Source: an uncultured Eisenbergiella sp. (GTDB taxonomy: Bacteria > Bacillota > Clostridia > Lachnospirales > Lachnospiraceae). Taken from it: a DNA stretch of 5,267 nucleotides. Position 1 is the first letter of the stretch, and each line of letters starts with the position of its first letter. Made by a program: the position numbers and the translations under genes. Under the pieces are notes generated by a model. The model made no database searches, was not told where the DNA came from, and saw only the letters and a list, made by a program, of their open reading frames with translations. The stretch lies in assembly GCA_947626725.1 (NCBI GenBank), contig CANQTI010000135.1, positions 1 through 5,267 of the forward strand, given 5' to 3'. Shown in pieces: positions 1 to 5,267 of this stretch.

Positions 1-668
1 TACACGGCCTGACGGTGACGGCGGATGCGAACGGCCATGTGAAGGGATACGCGGACAATCCGGCGGTGATCCTGCCGGCCAACGCGAAGGGAAAGCTGGA
101 TGTGGGAGGCAGCGTAGGGCGCGGCACGCTCTCGGTGATCCGGGACCTGGGGCTGAAGGAGCCCTATATCGGGCAGACGGATCTGCAGACGGGAGAGATC
201 GGGGACGATCTGACCTGGTATTTCGCTTCCTCCGAACAGGTGCCCTCGTCCATAGGACTGGGCGTTCTGATGGAAAAGAACAATACGGTGCGGGCCAGCG
301 GCGGTTTTATCGTGCAGCTCATGCCCTTTGCGCAGGAGGAAACAATCCGGCAGCTGGAGCAGAATCTGTCCGGGATCGATTCGGTGACAGCCCTTCTGGA
401 CCAGGGGCTGACGCCGGAAGAGCTTTTGGGACGCGTGCTGGACGGGCTCGGCCTGGAGACCGGTGAAAGGATCCCCTGCAGCTTCTTCTGTAACTGCAGT
501 AAGGAGCGGGTGGAAAAAGCGCTGATCTCCATCGGCAAAGAAGAGATCGGAGAGATGATCGCGGACGGGGAACCGATCGAGGTCAACTGTCATTTCTGTA
601 ATAAGAACTATACGTTTTCTGTGGAGGAACTGAAGGCACTGGCAAAGAAGTGTGCGGGGCGCGGCTGA
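1..668 (+). CDS. hslO: Hsp33 redox-regulated molecular chaperone, 5' end missing
   Basis: Cytosolic holdase chaperone: reduced and zinc-bound it is inactive; under oxidative plus unfolding stress the zinc cysteines form disulfides and it binds unfolding proteins. The frame is open from base 3, giving 221 visible codons; the family is usually about 290 residues, so roughly the first 70 lie outside the window. The visible start-like GTG at 15 is an internal valine. Near the left edge is the conserved stretch GHVKGYADNP, then the SSEQVPSSIGLG signature, then the linker rich in Leu and Glu. The C-terminal zinc centre is intact: CNC at nucleotides 489-497 and CHFC about 30 residues later, the CxC...CxxC pattern that defines Hsp33. 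Two further cysteines (codon 477, and near the C-terminus) are not part of it. It ends in TGA 118 bases before nadE on the same strand, with no obvious terminator, so co-transcription is plausible. Identification is secure. Confidence 0.96.
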   Translation, partial: HGLTVTADANGHVKGYADNPAVILPANAKGKLDVGGSVGRGTLSVIRDLGLKEPYIGQTDLQTGEIGDDLTWYFASSEQVPSSIGLGVLMEKNNTVRASGGFIVQLMPFAQEETIRQLEQNLSGIDSVTALLDQGLTPEELLGRVLDGLGLETGERIPCSFFCNCSKERVEKALISIGKEEIGEMIADGEPIEVNCHFCNKNYTFSVEELKALAKKCAGRG

Positions 669-683
669 GCGTCCGAAAAAAGG

Positions 684-768
684 GCTGCAAAGCACGCAGC
701 GGAATGTCCGGGGAGGGCCGCAGATGTGCGGCCAGGCACCCGGCGAGAAATTCGGCCCGCGCGGCCGA
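684..768 (+). other. GC-rich nadE leader with three short inverted repeats
   Basis: Between hslO and nadE I see three consecutive small dyads: GCTGC (684-688) with GCAGC (696-700); GGCCGCA (716-722) with TGCGGCC (727-733), a perfect 7-bp stem with a 4-base loop; and TCGGCC (752-757) with GGCCGA (763-768), a perfect 6-bp stem with a 5-base loop. None is followed by a T-run, so they are not intrinsic terminators. They could form a structured 5' leader or an mRNA processing site, or reflect high GC content alone. The nadE frame also stays open back to 652, but the start at 787 is far better supported. No riboswitch class is recognised. Confidence 0.4.
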
Positions 769-776
769 CGGGATCT

Positions 777-786
777 GGAGGGAAGG
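777..786 (+). promoter_or_regulatory. Ribosome binding site of nadE
   Basis: GGAGGGAAGG lies directly before the ATG at 787. The best anti-Shine-Dalgarno match, GGAGG, leaves about 5 bases to the start, slightly short but acceptable. It decides the start against in-frame upstream possibilities such as the ATG at 652, which overlaps the end of hslO and would add 45 residues of arginine- and glycine-rich, non-family sequence. Confidence 0.75.
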
Positions 787-2697
787 ATGAAACACGGTTT
801 TGTGAAAGCGGCGGCTGCCACTCCTGTGATCAGGGTGGCAGATCCTGCCTATAATGCCGAGGCGGTCTGCGCCTGTCTGGAAAAATGCTTCCGGGAGGGC
901 GCGAAGCTCATTGTGCTGCCGGAGCTCTGTCTGACCGGTTATACCTGCAATGATCTGTTTTTGCAGGAACGCCTGCTGGACGCGGCCGCGGAAGCGCTGC
1001 GGACGGTGGCTGCGCATACGAAGGGACAGGATGCGCTCGTGTTTGTGGGGCTGCCGCTGGAAAAGGACGGCAAGCTGTACAACGTGGCAGCGGCGCTTTC
1101 GGACGGAAGGGTGTTGGGTTTTGTGCCCAAGCGCAATCTGCCGGCCTATGCGGAATTTTATGAAATGCGTCATTTCGTGCCCGGAAGCGGGTCCGTATCT
1201 TCCGTACGCTTCGACGGGAAAGAAGTCCCCTTCGGCGGGAATCTCCTGTTTGAATGCAGCACGGTGAAGGGACTCGTAGTGGGCTGTGAGCTTTGCGAGG
1301 ATGTCTGGGCGGCCGATCCGCCTTCCACCGCTCACGCAAAAGCGGGGGCCACGGTGATCGTCAACCTGTCCGCGTCCAATGAGACGGTGGGCAAGGAGGA
1401 ATACCGCCGGGAGCTGGTGCGTGCCACCAGCGCGAGGCTGCTGGCCGGTTATGTATATGCCTGTGCCGGGGAAGGGGAATCCACGCAGGATCTGGTGTTC
1501 GCCGGTCACAATATGATCTGTGAAAACGGAAGCCTGCTGGCGGAGGCGGCCCGTTTTTCCAACGATTCTGCCATTTCGGAGCTGGATATCGCCAGACTGC
1601 GCCATGAGCGCAGGAGGACCACAACCCTGCATACGGAAGGGGAGAGCGATTATCTGCGAATCCCGTTTTCCTTAAAAGAAGAAGAAACGGTGCTTACGCG
1701 GACGTTTCCGCCCACGCCCTTTGTGCCTGCGGATGAGGGGGCGAAAAGCAGGCGGTGCGAGGATATTTTTTCCATTCAGTCCTACGGGCTGAAAAAAAGG
1801 CTGGCCCATACGGGAAGCAAAACGGCTGTGGTGGGTGTGTCCGGCGGGCTGGATTCTACGCTGGCGCTGCTGGTGACGGTGCGGGCTTTCGATTTGCTGG
1901 GAATGGACCGGGCCGGTATTCTGGCCGTAACCATGCCATGCTTTGGAACTACCAGCCGCACTTATGACAACGCCTGCAAGCTGGCCCGGACACTGGGAGC
2001 CACGCTCCGGGAGGTGAATATCCGGGAGGCCGTGAAGATCCATTTCCGGGACATCGGGCAGGACGAGGAAACACATGACGTGACTTATGAAAACGGACAG
2101 GCCAGGGAGCGCACCCAGGTGTTGATGGATCTGGCGAATCAGACGGGCGGTCTGGTGATCGGCACGGGAGATATGTCGGAGCTGGCATTGGGGTGGGCCA
2201 CCTATAACGGCGATCACATGTCCATGTACGGGGTAAATGCCGGAGTGCCCAAGACACTGGTGCGCCATTTGGTTCGCTATTATGCCGATGCCTGCGGAGA
2301 CGTCGGCCTGCGGGAGGTGCTCCTGGATGTGCTGGATACGCCGGTGAGTCCGGAGCTGCTGCCTCCGGTGGACGGTGTGATCAGTCAGAAAACCGAAGAT
2401 CTGGTGGGCCCCTATGAGCTGCACGATTTTTTCCTTTATTATATGCTGCGCTGCGGTTTCGCGCCGGAGAAGGTGTATCGGGTGGCGCTGCGGGCCTTTG
2501 ACGGGATATATGACGGCGAGACGGTTCGGAAATGGCTGAAGATATTCTATAAACGGTTTTTCAGTCAGCAGTTCAAGCGCTCCTGCCTGCCGGACGGTCC
2601 CAAGGTGGGAAGCGTGGCGCTTTCTCCCAGAGGGGATCTAAGGATGCCTTCGGATGCGGCCCTCACGGCCTGGCAGGAACAGCTGAATCTTCTATAG
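787..2697 (+). CDS. nadE: Glutamine-dependent NAD+ synthetase
   Basis: Cytosolic enzyme for the last step of NAD synthesis: deamido-NAD + ATP + glutamine gives NAD + AMP + PPi + glutamate. It has 636 residues, the usual size of the two-domain form. The N-terminal nitrilase-type glutaminase domain (about residues 5-300) carries the Glu-Lys-Cys triad: E46 in LPELCLTGYT, K115 in VPKRNLP, and nucleophile C170 in CELCEDVW. The C-terminal synthetase domain (about 325-636) has the PP-loop SGGLDS at 352-357 and the conserved GTGDMSELALGW followed by YNGDHMSMYGVNAGVPKT (about 459-490). All key residues are present, so it should use glutamine rather than depend on ammonia. The start at ATG 787 gives MKHGFVKAAAATP, which fits the family N-terminus, and has an RBS. 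It follows hslO in the same direction with no visible promoter in the 118-base gap. It converges on the minus-strand gene ending at 2816. Confidence 0.97.
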   Translation: MKHGFVKAAAATPVIRVADPAYNAEAVCACLEKCFREGAKLIVLPELCLTGYTCNDLFLQERLLDAAAEALRTVAAHTKGQDALVFVGLPLEKDGKLYNVAAALSDGRVLGFVPKRNLPAYAEFYEMRHFVPGSGSVSSVRFDGKEVPFGGNLLFECSTVKGLVVGCELCEDVWAADPPSTAHAKAGATVIVNLSASNETVGKEEYRRELVRATSARLLAGYVYACAGEGESTQDLVFAGHNMICENGSLLAEAARFSNDSAISELDIARLRHERRRTTTLHTEGESDYLRIPFSLKEEETVLTRTFPPTPFVPADEGAKSRRCEDIFSIQSYGLKKRLAHTGSKTAVVGVSGGLDSTLALLVTVRAFDLLGMDRAGILAVTMPCFGTTSRTYDNACKLARTLGATLREVNIREAVKIHFRDIGQDEETHDVTYENGQARERTQVLMDLANQTGGLVIGTGDMSELALGWATYNGDHMSMYGVNAGVPKTLVRHLVRYYADACGDVGLREVLLDVLDTPVSPELLPPVDGVISQKTEDLVGPYELHDFFLYYMLRCGFAPEKVYRVALRAFDGIYDGETVRKWLKIFYKRFFSQQFKRSCLPDGPKVGSVALSPRGDLRMPSDAALTAWQEQLNLL

Positions 2698-2698
2698 G

Positions 2699-2802
2699 GC
2701 GGCGAAATGTTCCGCAGATATGGCGGCCTTTTGCGGGAGCGGCGGAATGTTTTGCGGGCAGACGCGCCGCGGCTTTGGCAGGACAGTCTGCGGGAGCCGC
2801 GG
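2699..2802. repeat. GC-rich imperfect direct repeats and a long hairpin in the convergent gap
   Basis: Two interleaved direct repeats are visible. Segments 2699-2715 and 2739-2755 (GCGGCGAAATGTTCCGC against GCGGCGGAATGTTTTGC) match at 14 of 17 positions, offset by 40 bases. TGCGGGAGCGGCGG at 2732-2745 recurs at 2789-2802 with a single mismatch. The second copy also forms the right arm of an inverted repeat: CCGCGGCT (2767-2774) pairs perfectly with AGCCGCGG (2795-2802), and an inner GCAG/CTGC stem (2778-2781 with 2788-2791) extends the hairpin. No T-run follows on either strand, so it is not a standard intrinsic terminator, although it sits where the two convergent transcripts would end. Confidence 0.5.
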
Positions 2803-2815
2803 ATATCCGGTAAGA

Positions 2816-3265
2816 TCAGTCCGGAGAGGCCGGCTGCGCTTTTTCCAGAGCGGCCGCGATGGCACGCAGCAAAAGCTGGGAGGTGTATTTGTTCTCGTCC
2901 GGATAGATCACACTGTCCAGTGTCTGGTCTTCACAGACCTGCTGTGCGATGGTTTCCAGGCAAGGCTCCATAAGCGGATACATGGTGGCGATGACTTCAT
3001 TCAGATTGACCAGATTGATGGAACGGATGAGGGTATCGTCTACTGTTACCTCGATATCCACGCTCTGGTCGCCGAGCTGCAGCGTGGTGGTATATTTGCC
3101 TGGAACGAAGCGGGCGTCATCGGCATAGACGGGTTTTTCTCCTGGTTTTTTGGGCAAAAACATAGTGGCTATGAGCACCAGAAAGATGATGCCGAGCAGG
3201 ACGAATACGCCGGTATATATTAATTCTTTTAAATGCAGTACGATGATTTTTGTTTTGGAACTCAT
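2816..3265 (-). CDS. Single-pass membrane protein with a degenerate FMN-binding-like domain
   Basis: A 149-residue protein. After a short N-terminus with several lysines comes one hydrophobic segment (about residues 14-37, LIYTGVFVLLGIIFLVLIAT), then a charged linker and an extracytoplasmic domain of about 100 residues. I do not recognise a named family. The domain follows the layout of FMN_bind (PF04205): a short strand region beginning GKY, an EVTVDDTLIRSINL strand pair, a helix ending ETIAQQV, then a segment ending KYTSQLLLRAIAAALEKA. In flavinylated members the last part reads SGATxTS plus helix; here SGAT is replaced by DENK (residues 123-126), so the threonine that receives FMN is absent. 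That homology is inferred by eye. The start ATG at 3265 has a weak GGGGA RBS 8-9 bases away. It is divergent from dapF and convergent with nadE. It could instead be a small anchored protein unrelated to flavin. Confidence 0.85.
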   Translation of the reverse strand: MSSKTKIIVLHLKELIYTGVFVLLGIIFLVLIATMFLPKKPGEKPVYADDARFVPGKYTTTLQLGDQSVDIEVTVDDTLIRSINLVNLNEVIATMYPLMEPCLETIAQQVCEDQTLDSVIYPDENKYTSQLLLRAIAAALEKAQPASPD

Positions 3266-3270
3266 TGCGC

Positions 3271-3317
3271 CAATCCCCGATTCGTTTGATTGATTTAAGT
3301 GTACGCACCGGGGATGG
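3271..3317. promoter_or_regulatory. Inverted repeat in the divergent region between the membrane protein gene and dapF
   Basis: ATCCCCG (3273-3279) and CGGGGAT (3309-3315) form a perfect 7-bp dyad 29 bases apart; one further pair (3271 with 3317) extends it past a mismatch. Its left arm is, on the minus strand, the GGGG-containing ribosome binding site of the gene starting at 3265. It could be a regulator's operator in the shared promoter region or an mRNA hairpin hiding that ribosome site. Clear promoter hexamers are not visible here: TTGATT at 3286 and 3290 lacks a good partner. Confidence 0.35.
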
Positions 3318-3330
3318 AAAATATGACTCC

Positions 3331-3340
3331 GGAAAGGAAG
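3331..3340 (+). promoter_or_regulatory. Ribosome binding site of dapF
   Basis: GGAAAGGAAG ends 8 bases before the ATG at 3349. It sets the start against the longer in-frame possibility at 3250, which would add 33 residues that do not belong to the family. An ATG at 3344 is out of frame. Confidence 0.8.
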
Positions 3341-3348
3341 AGTATGCT

Positions 3349-4200
3349 ATGAAGGTAAGATTTACGAAGATGCACGGCTGCGGGAATGACTATGTATACA
3401 TAAACGGATTTGACCAGCACATTCCGAAAAAGGAAAAGCCGGAGTTCGTGCGCTTTGTCAGCGACCGCCATTTCGGCGTGGGCGGCGACGGCGCCATTTT
3501 CATCAATCCGTCGAAAGAAGCGGATTTTGAAATGGAAATGTACAATGCGGATGGCAGCAGGGCAGAAATGTGCGGGAACGGCATTCGCTGTGTGGCGAAG
3601 TATGTTTATGAGAAAAAAATGACGGACCGTCTGCAGTTTTCCATTGTCAGTGCCGGAAAGATCAAATACATGGATCTGACAGTGGAGGCGGGGCATGTGA
3701 CGGCGGTTCGGGTGGATATGGGCGAACCTTGTTTGGAGCCTGAGCTGATCCCGGTGCGCGCTACCGGAGAGCAGGCAGTGGACGAACCGATCCTGGTGCA
3801 GAATGCGCTTTATCGGATGACCTGCGTTTCTATGGGAAATCCCCACGCAGTGGTGTTTTGCCAGGACGTGGCTTCGCTGCCTATCGAGGCCATCGGCCCG
3901 CATTTTGAGAATCATGAGCGTTTTCCCAAACGGACAAACACGGAGTTTGTACAGGTCATAGATCGTTCCCATGTGAAAATGCGCGTCTGGGAGCGGGGAA
4001 CGGGGGAGACGCTGGCCTGCGGTACCGGCTGCTGTGCGACCGCGGTGGCCTGCGTGCTGACCGGAAAGACAGATCGGCGCGTGGAGGTACAGGTGTCCGG
4101 CGGCACGCTGCTGATCGAATGGGATGAGGCCACGGATCATGTATTTATGACGGGACCGGCTGCTTTCGTCTTTGAGGGCGAGCTGGAATGGGAGAGATAA
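3349..4200 (+). CDS. dapF: Diaminopimelate epimerase
   Basis: Cytosolic, cofactor-independent racemase-type enzyme that interconverts LL- and meso-diaminopimelate, the penultimate step to lysine and the source of the meso-DAP used in peptidoglycan. It has 283 residues, the normal size. The N-terminus MKVRFTKMHGCGNDYVYING is the family signature. Both catalytic cysteines of the two-base mechanism are present: C75 in AEMCGNGIRC and C224 in ETLACGTGCCA. Other conserved segments are HFGVGGDGAIF (41-51), YNADGSRAE (65-73), SMGNPHAVVF (161-170), and NTEFVQV followed by VWERGTGE (213-220). The start is fixed by the RBS and by family length. It is divergent from the small membrane protein gene and followed 10 bases after the stop by a strong hairpin, so within this window it looks monocistronic; no other lysine gene is adjacent. 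Identification is secure. Confidence 0.98.
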   Translation: MKVRFTKMHGCGNDYVYINGFDQHIPKKEKPEFVRFVSDRHFGVGGDGAIFINPSKEADFEMEMYNADGSRAEMCGNGIRCVAKYVYEKKMTDRLQFSIVSAGKIKYMDLTVEAGHVTAVRVDMGEPCLEPELIPVRATGEQAVDEPILVQNALYRMTCVSMGNPHAVVFCQDVASLPIEAIGPHFENHERFPKRTNTEFVQVIDRSHVKMRVWERGTGETLACGTGCCATAVACVLTGKTDRRVEVQVSGGTLLIEWDEATDHVFMTGPAAFVFEGELEWER

Positions 4201-4210
4201 CGAAGAAAAG

Positions 4211-4239
4211 CGGGGCGTCATGCATGGCATGACGCCCCG
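4211..4239. terminator. Bidirectional intrinsic terminator between dapF and the convergent gene
   Basis: The 13-base arms 4211-4223 (CGGGGCGTCATGC) and 4227-4239 are perfect reverse complements around a 3-base loop. On the plus strand only a weak GTCTTAT follows. On the minus strand the exit side reads CTTTTCTTCG (4210-4201), a better U-tract. It can therefore end dapF transcripts and, probably more efficiently, transcripts of the minus-strand gene that stops at 4310. Confidence 0.85.
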
Positions 4240-4309
4240 GTCTTATGGAGTGCTGCGGCTGTAGTTATGCTCTATGGGGATGTGGGGATCAAAAATGCGC
4301 GGAACGCAT

Positions 4310-5026
4310 TCACTGCAGTTCGCTGCCCGCTGCCGCATCCGGATTCTCCAGCCCCATCATGAAGCGGAAGAAAGAGACGCAGGTGTCGGGCCGCTTCGTA
4401 TTTACGATAACGGAGAACCAGGCGGAATTGTGCCCTTTAAAAAGGAAAGGGGCCTCCCGAACGTCGATAGCGACCGGAACTTCTTCTTCCACACCATCCT
4501 CCGGAATGTCAGCGTAGTAAAGTTTATCCGCATATTGCTCCAGCAGATCGGCGGGAAAAATGGTACTTAAGTCCAGGAACATCTGGCCTTCAATGCCCTG
4601 TTCCAGATAGGAACTGTCACAGACAATGATGTCCAGCGTGTTGGCGGCCACCATCGCCATGAGCTTCTGGGCGTTGGTCATGCCCATTTCCGAAATCTGT
4701 TCGTAGTCTATCGTCATATTTGTATACAAAGCGGTCTGCATCTTTTTGGCATCGATGCCCATGTACTGCAGGAATTCTTCGCCCACCAGCTCTTCGTCGG
4801 CGTCCTGGGGCAGGAAAGTGTTGACCATGGCTACTTCAATAGCGGAATCCTTCTGCGTCAGAATCGTATATAAAATATTGCCGCCCATGAGAAGCACGGC
4901 CAGGGTGATAAGGGTGGCAACCCGATAATATTCCCAGAAATAAGCCCATTTTTCTTTGAAGGGCTTGCCCTTCAGCTTCTGCCGCTGTTCTCTTATCTCA
5001 TCATTTACAGAATTTCCCGCTGCCAT
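4310..5026 (-). CDS. Single-pass membrane protein of unknown function
   Basis: A 238-residue protein that I do not recognise. A charged cytoplasmic N-terminus (residues 1-33, helical and Lys/Glu rich, with KLKGKPFKEKW) leads to one transmembrane segment (about 34-56, VATLITLAVLLMGGNILY), then an extracytoplasmic domain of about 180 residues, acidic overall. LDIIVCDSSYLEQ (131-143), followed by FLDLSTIFPADLLEQY, resembles the hinge and lobe segments of family-1 solute-binding proteins, but there is no lipobox and the protein is shorter than those; this is only a hint. Two cysteines are visible in the outer domain (C136, C216). ATG 5026 is preferred because AAAGGGGG sits 8 bases upstream; ATGs at 5032 and 5056 are in frame (240 and 248 residues) but have worse spacing or RBS. 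It has its own promoter and terminator, so it is probably monocistronic. Confidence 0.88.
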   Translation of the reverse strand: MAAGNSVNDEIREQRQKLKGKPFKEKWAYFWEYYRVATLITLAVLLMGGNILYTILTQKDSAIEVAMVNTFLPQDADEELVGEEFLQYMGIDAKKMQTALYTNMTIDYEQISEMGMTNAQKLMAMVAANTLDIIVCDSSYLEQGIEGQMFLDLSTIFPADLLEQYADKLYYADIPEDGVEEEVPVAIDVREAPFLFKGHNSAWFSVIVNTKRPDTCVSFFRFMMGLENPDAAAGSELQ

Positions 5027-5034
5027 CCGCATGG

Positions 5035-5042
5035 CCCCCTTT
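5035..5042 (-). promoter_or_regulatory. Ribosome binding site that sets the start of the 4310-5026 gene
   Basis: On the minus strand AAAGGGGG is followed after 8 bases by the ATG at 5026. The same site lies only 2 bases from the ATG at 5032 and downstream of the one at 5056, so the 5026 start is best served. Confidence 0.7.
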
Positions 5043-5127
5043 GCATGTAAAATCATCAGTTCCGCCGGCCTGTTTCCCGCTGCAAAAATGTCGAACGGAA
5101 TGATTTTTCCTTTCCGGAACCTCTTCT

Positions 5128-5156
5128 ATCATAAACTTTTGTGCTGGGAAAGTCAA
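5128..5156 (-). promoter_or_regulatory. Sigma-A type promoter of the 4310-5026 gene
   Basis: On the minus strand TTGACT (5156-5151) and TATGAT (5133-5128) are separated by exactly 17 bases, each one base from consensus. Transcription should begin near 5121, giving a 5' leader of about 95 bases. The upstream dyad TCCGG/CCGGA (5160-5164 with 5167-5171) abuts the -35 region and could be a regulatory contact. This is the clearest promoter in the window. Confidence 0.8.
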
Positions 5157-5194
5157 TGTTCCGGCCCCGGATGAACTGTGAAAAAAAGATGAGT

Positions 5195-5241
5195 GAAGTG
5201 AAAAGTTAACTTCCACTTCTAAGGGGCCCAAGTAGAAGTTA
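5195..5241. repeat. Overlapping inverted repeats at the right edge
   Basis: A 12-bp dyad joins TAACTTCCACTT (5207-5218) with AAGTAGAAGTTA (5230-5241); the only mismatch becomes a G-U pair in a minus-strand transcript. The 11-base loop contains GGGCCC. Overlapping it, GAAGTG (5195-5200) faces CACTTC (5214-5219) around the palindrome AAGTTAACTT (5203-5212). The CCACTT core recurs at 5257-5262. No T-run follows directly; a T7 on the minus strand (5187-5181) begins 19 bases beyond the stem. It could be operator sites, an mRNA element or a decayed terminator of a gene to the right. Confidence 0.5.
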
Positions 5242-5267
5242 GTCTTTCCCCAATCTCCACTTGAAAT

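Noticed and set aside
716..733. Terminator between hslO and nadE
   Set aside because: The hairpin is perfect but followed by AGGCACCC rather than a T-run.
652..786. N-terminal extension of NadE from the ATG at 652
   Set aside because: It would overlap hslO, has unlike composition, and the ATG at 787 has an RBS and a family-like N-terminus.
583..1632. Long minus-strand open frame opposite hslO end and nadE (349 codons)
   Set aside because: It lies wholly antisense to two securely identified genes, is rich in Arg, His, Pro and Gln as expected of a shadow of GC-rich coding DNA, and shows no recognisable motif.
1672..2424. Minus-strand open frame of 250 codons inside nadE
   Set aside because: It is antisense to the NAD synthetase domain with its intact PP-loop; composition is His/Gln rich and no RBS is convincing.
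2707..3223. Plus-strand open frames of 88 and 167 codons across 2707-3223
   Set aside because: They overlap the minus-strand membrane protein gene, which has a clear transmembrane segment and a coherent domain; the plus frames lack an RBS and motifs.
3250..3348. Longer dapF start at 3250
   Set aside because: It would overlap the divergent gene's start and add 33 residues before the conserved MKVRFTKMHG start, which has its own RBS.
3295..4230. Minus-strand open frame of 311 codons opposite dapF
   Set aside because: It covers the full dapF gene in antisense and runs into the terminator hairpin; no family resemblance.
5249..5262. Possible MraZ-type boxes (TGGAG and TGGGG on the minus strand)
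   Set aside because: The two units are spaced 7 bases apart rather than the 10-base period of MraZ boxes, and no mraZ gene is visible.

Overview
The window reads as chromosomal housekeeping DNA from a Gram-positive anaerobe, most likely a clostridial Lachnospiraceae-type Bacillota. The grounds are the glutamine-dependent NAD synthetase form, the redox chaperone Hsp33, a two-cysteine DapF, and single-pass membrane proteins of a style common in that group. Taxonomy is inferred from protein character only. I see no transposase, integrase, phage gene, tRNA, rRNA or CRISPR array.

Layout. Positions 1-668 (+) hold the last three quarters of hslO (Hsp33), cut by the left edge. A GC-rich leader of 118 bases with three small inverted repeats leads into nadE (787-2697, +), a complete glutamine-hydrolysing NAD+ synthetase. 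A convergent gap (2698-2815) holds imperfect GC-rich direct repeats and a long hairpin. Next comes a small membrane-anchored protein on the minus strand (2816-3265), which I read as a degenerate FMN-binding-domain relative. It is divergent from dapF (3349-4200, +, diaminopimelate epimerase) across an 83-base gap. A perfect 13-bp terminator hairpin (4211-4239) separates dapF from a convergent minus-strand gene (4310-5026) for a second single-pass membrane protein of unknown function. That gene has a near-consensus sigma-A promoter at 5128-5156 and a strong ribosome binding site. The right edge (5195-5267) carries overlapping inverted repeats with no identified gene.

How it fits together. hslO and nadE lie head to tail without a visible promoter or terminator between them and may be co-transcribed, one protecting proteins under oxidative stress and the other making NAD. 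dapF supplies meso-diaminopimelate for peptidoglycan and the precursor of lysine. It appears as a single-gene unit here, bracketed by two minus-strand genes for envelope-anchored proteins. Nothing proves a functional link among the three.

Most worth a second look: the 149-residue protein, whose C-terminus follows the FMN_bind pattern but has lost the SGAT-type flavin-acceptor motif; the repeat cluster at the right edge; and the dyad in the dapF divergent region that covers the neighbour's ribosome binding site.
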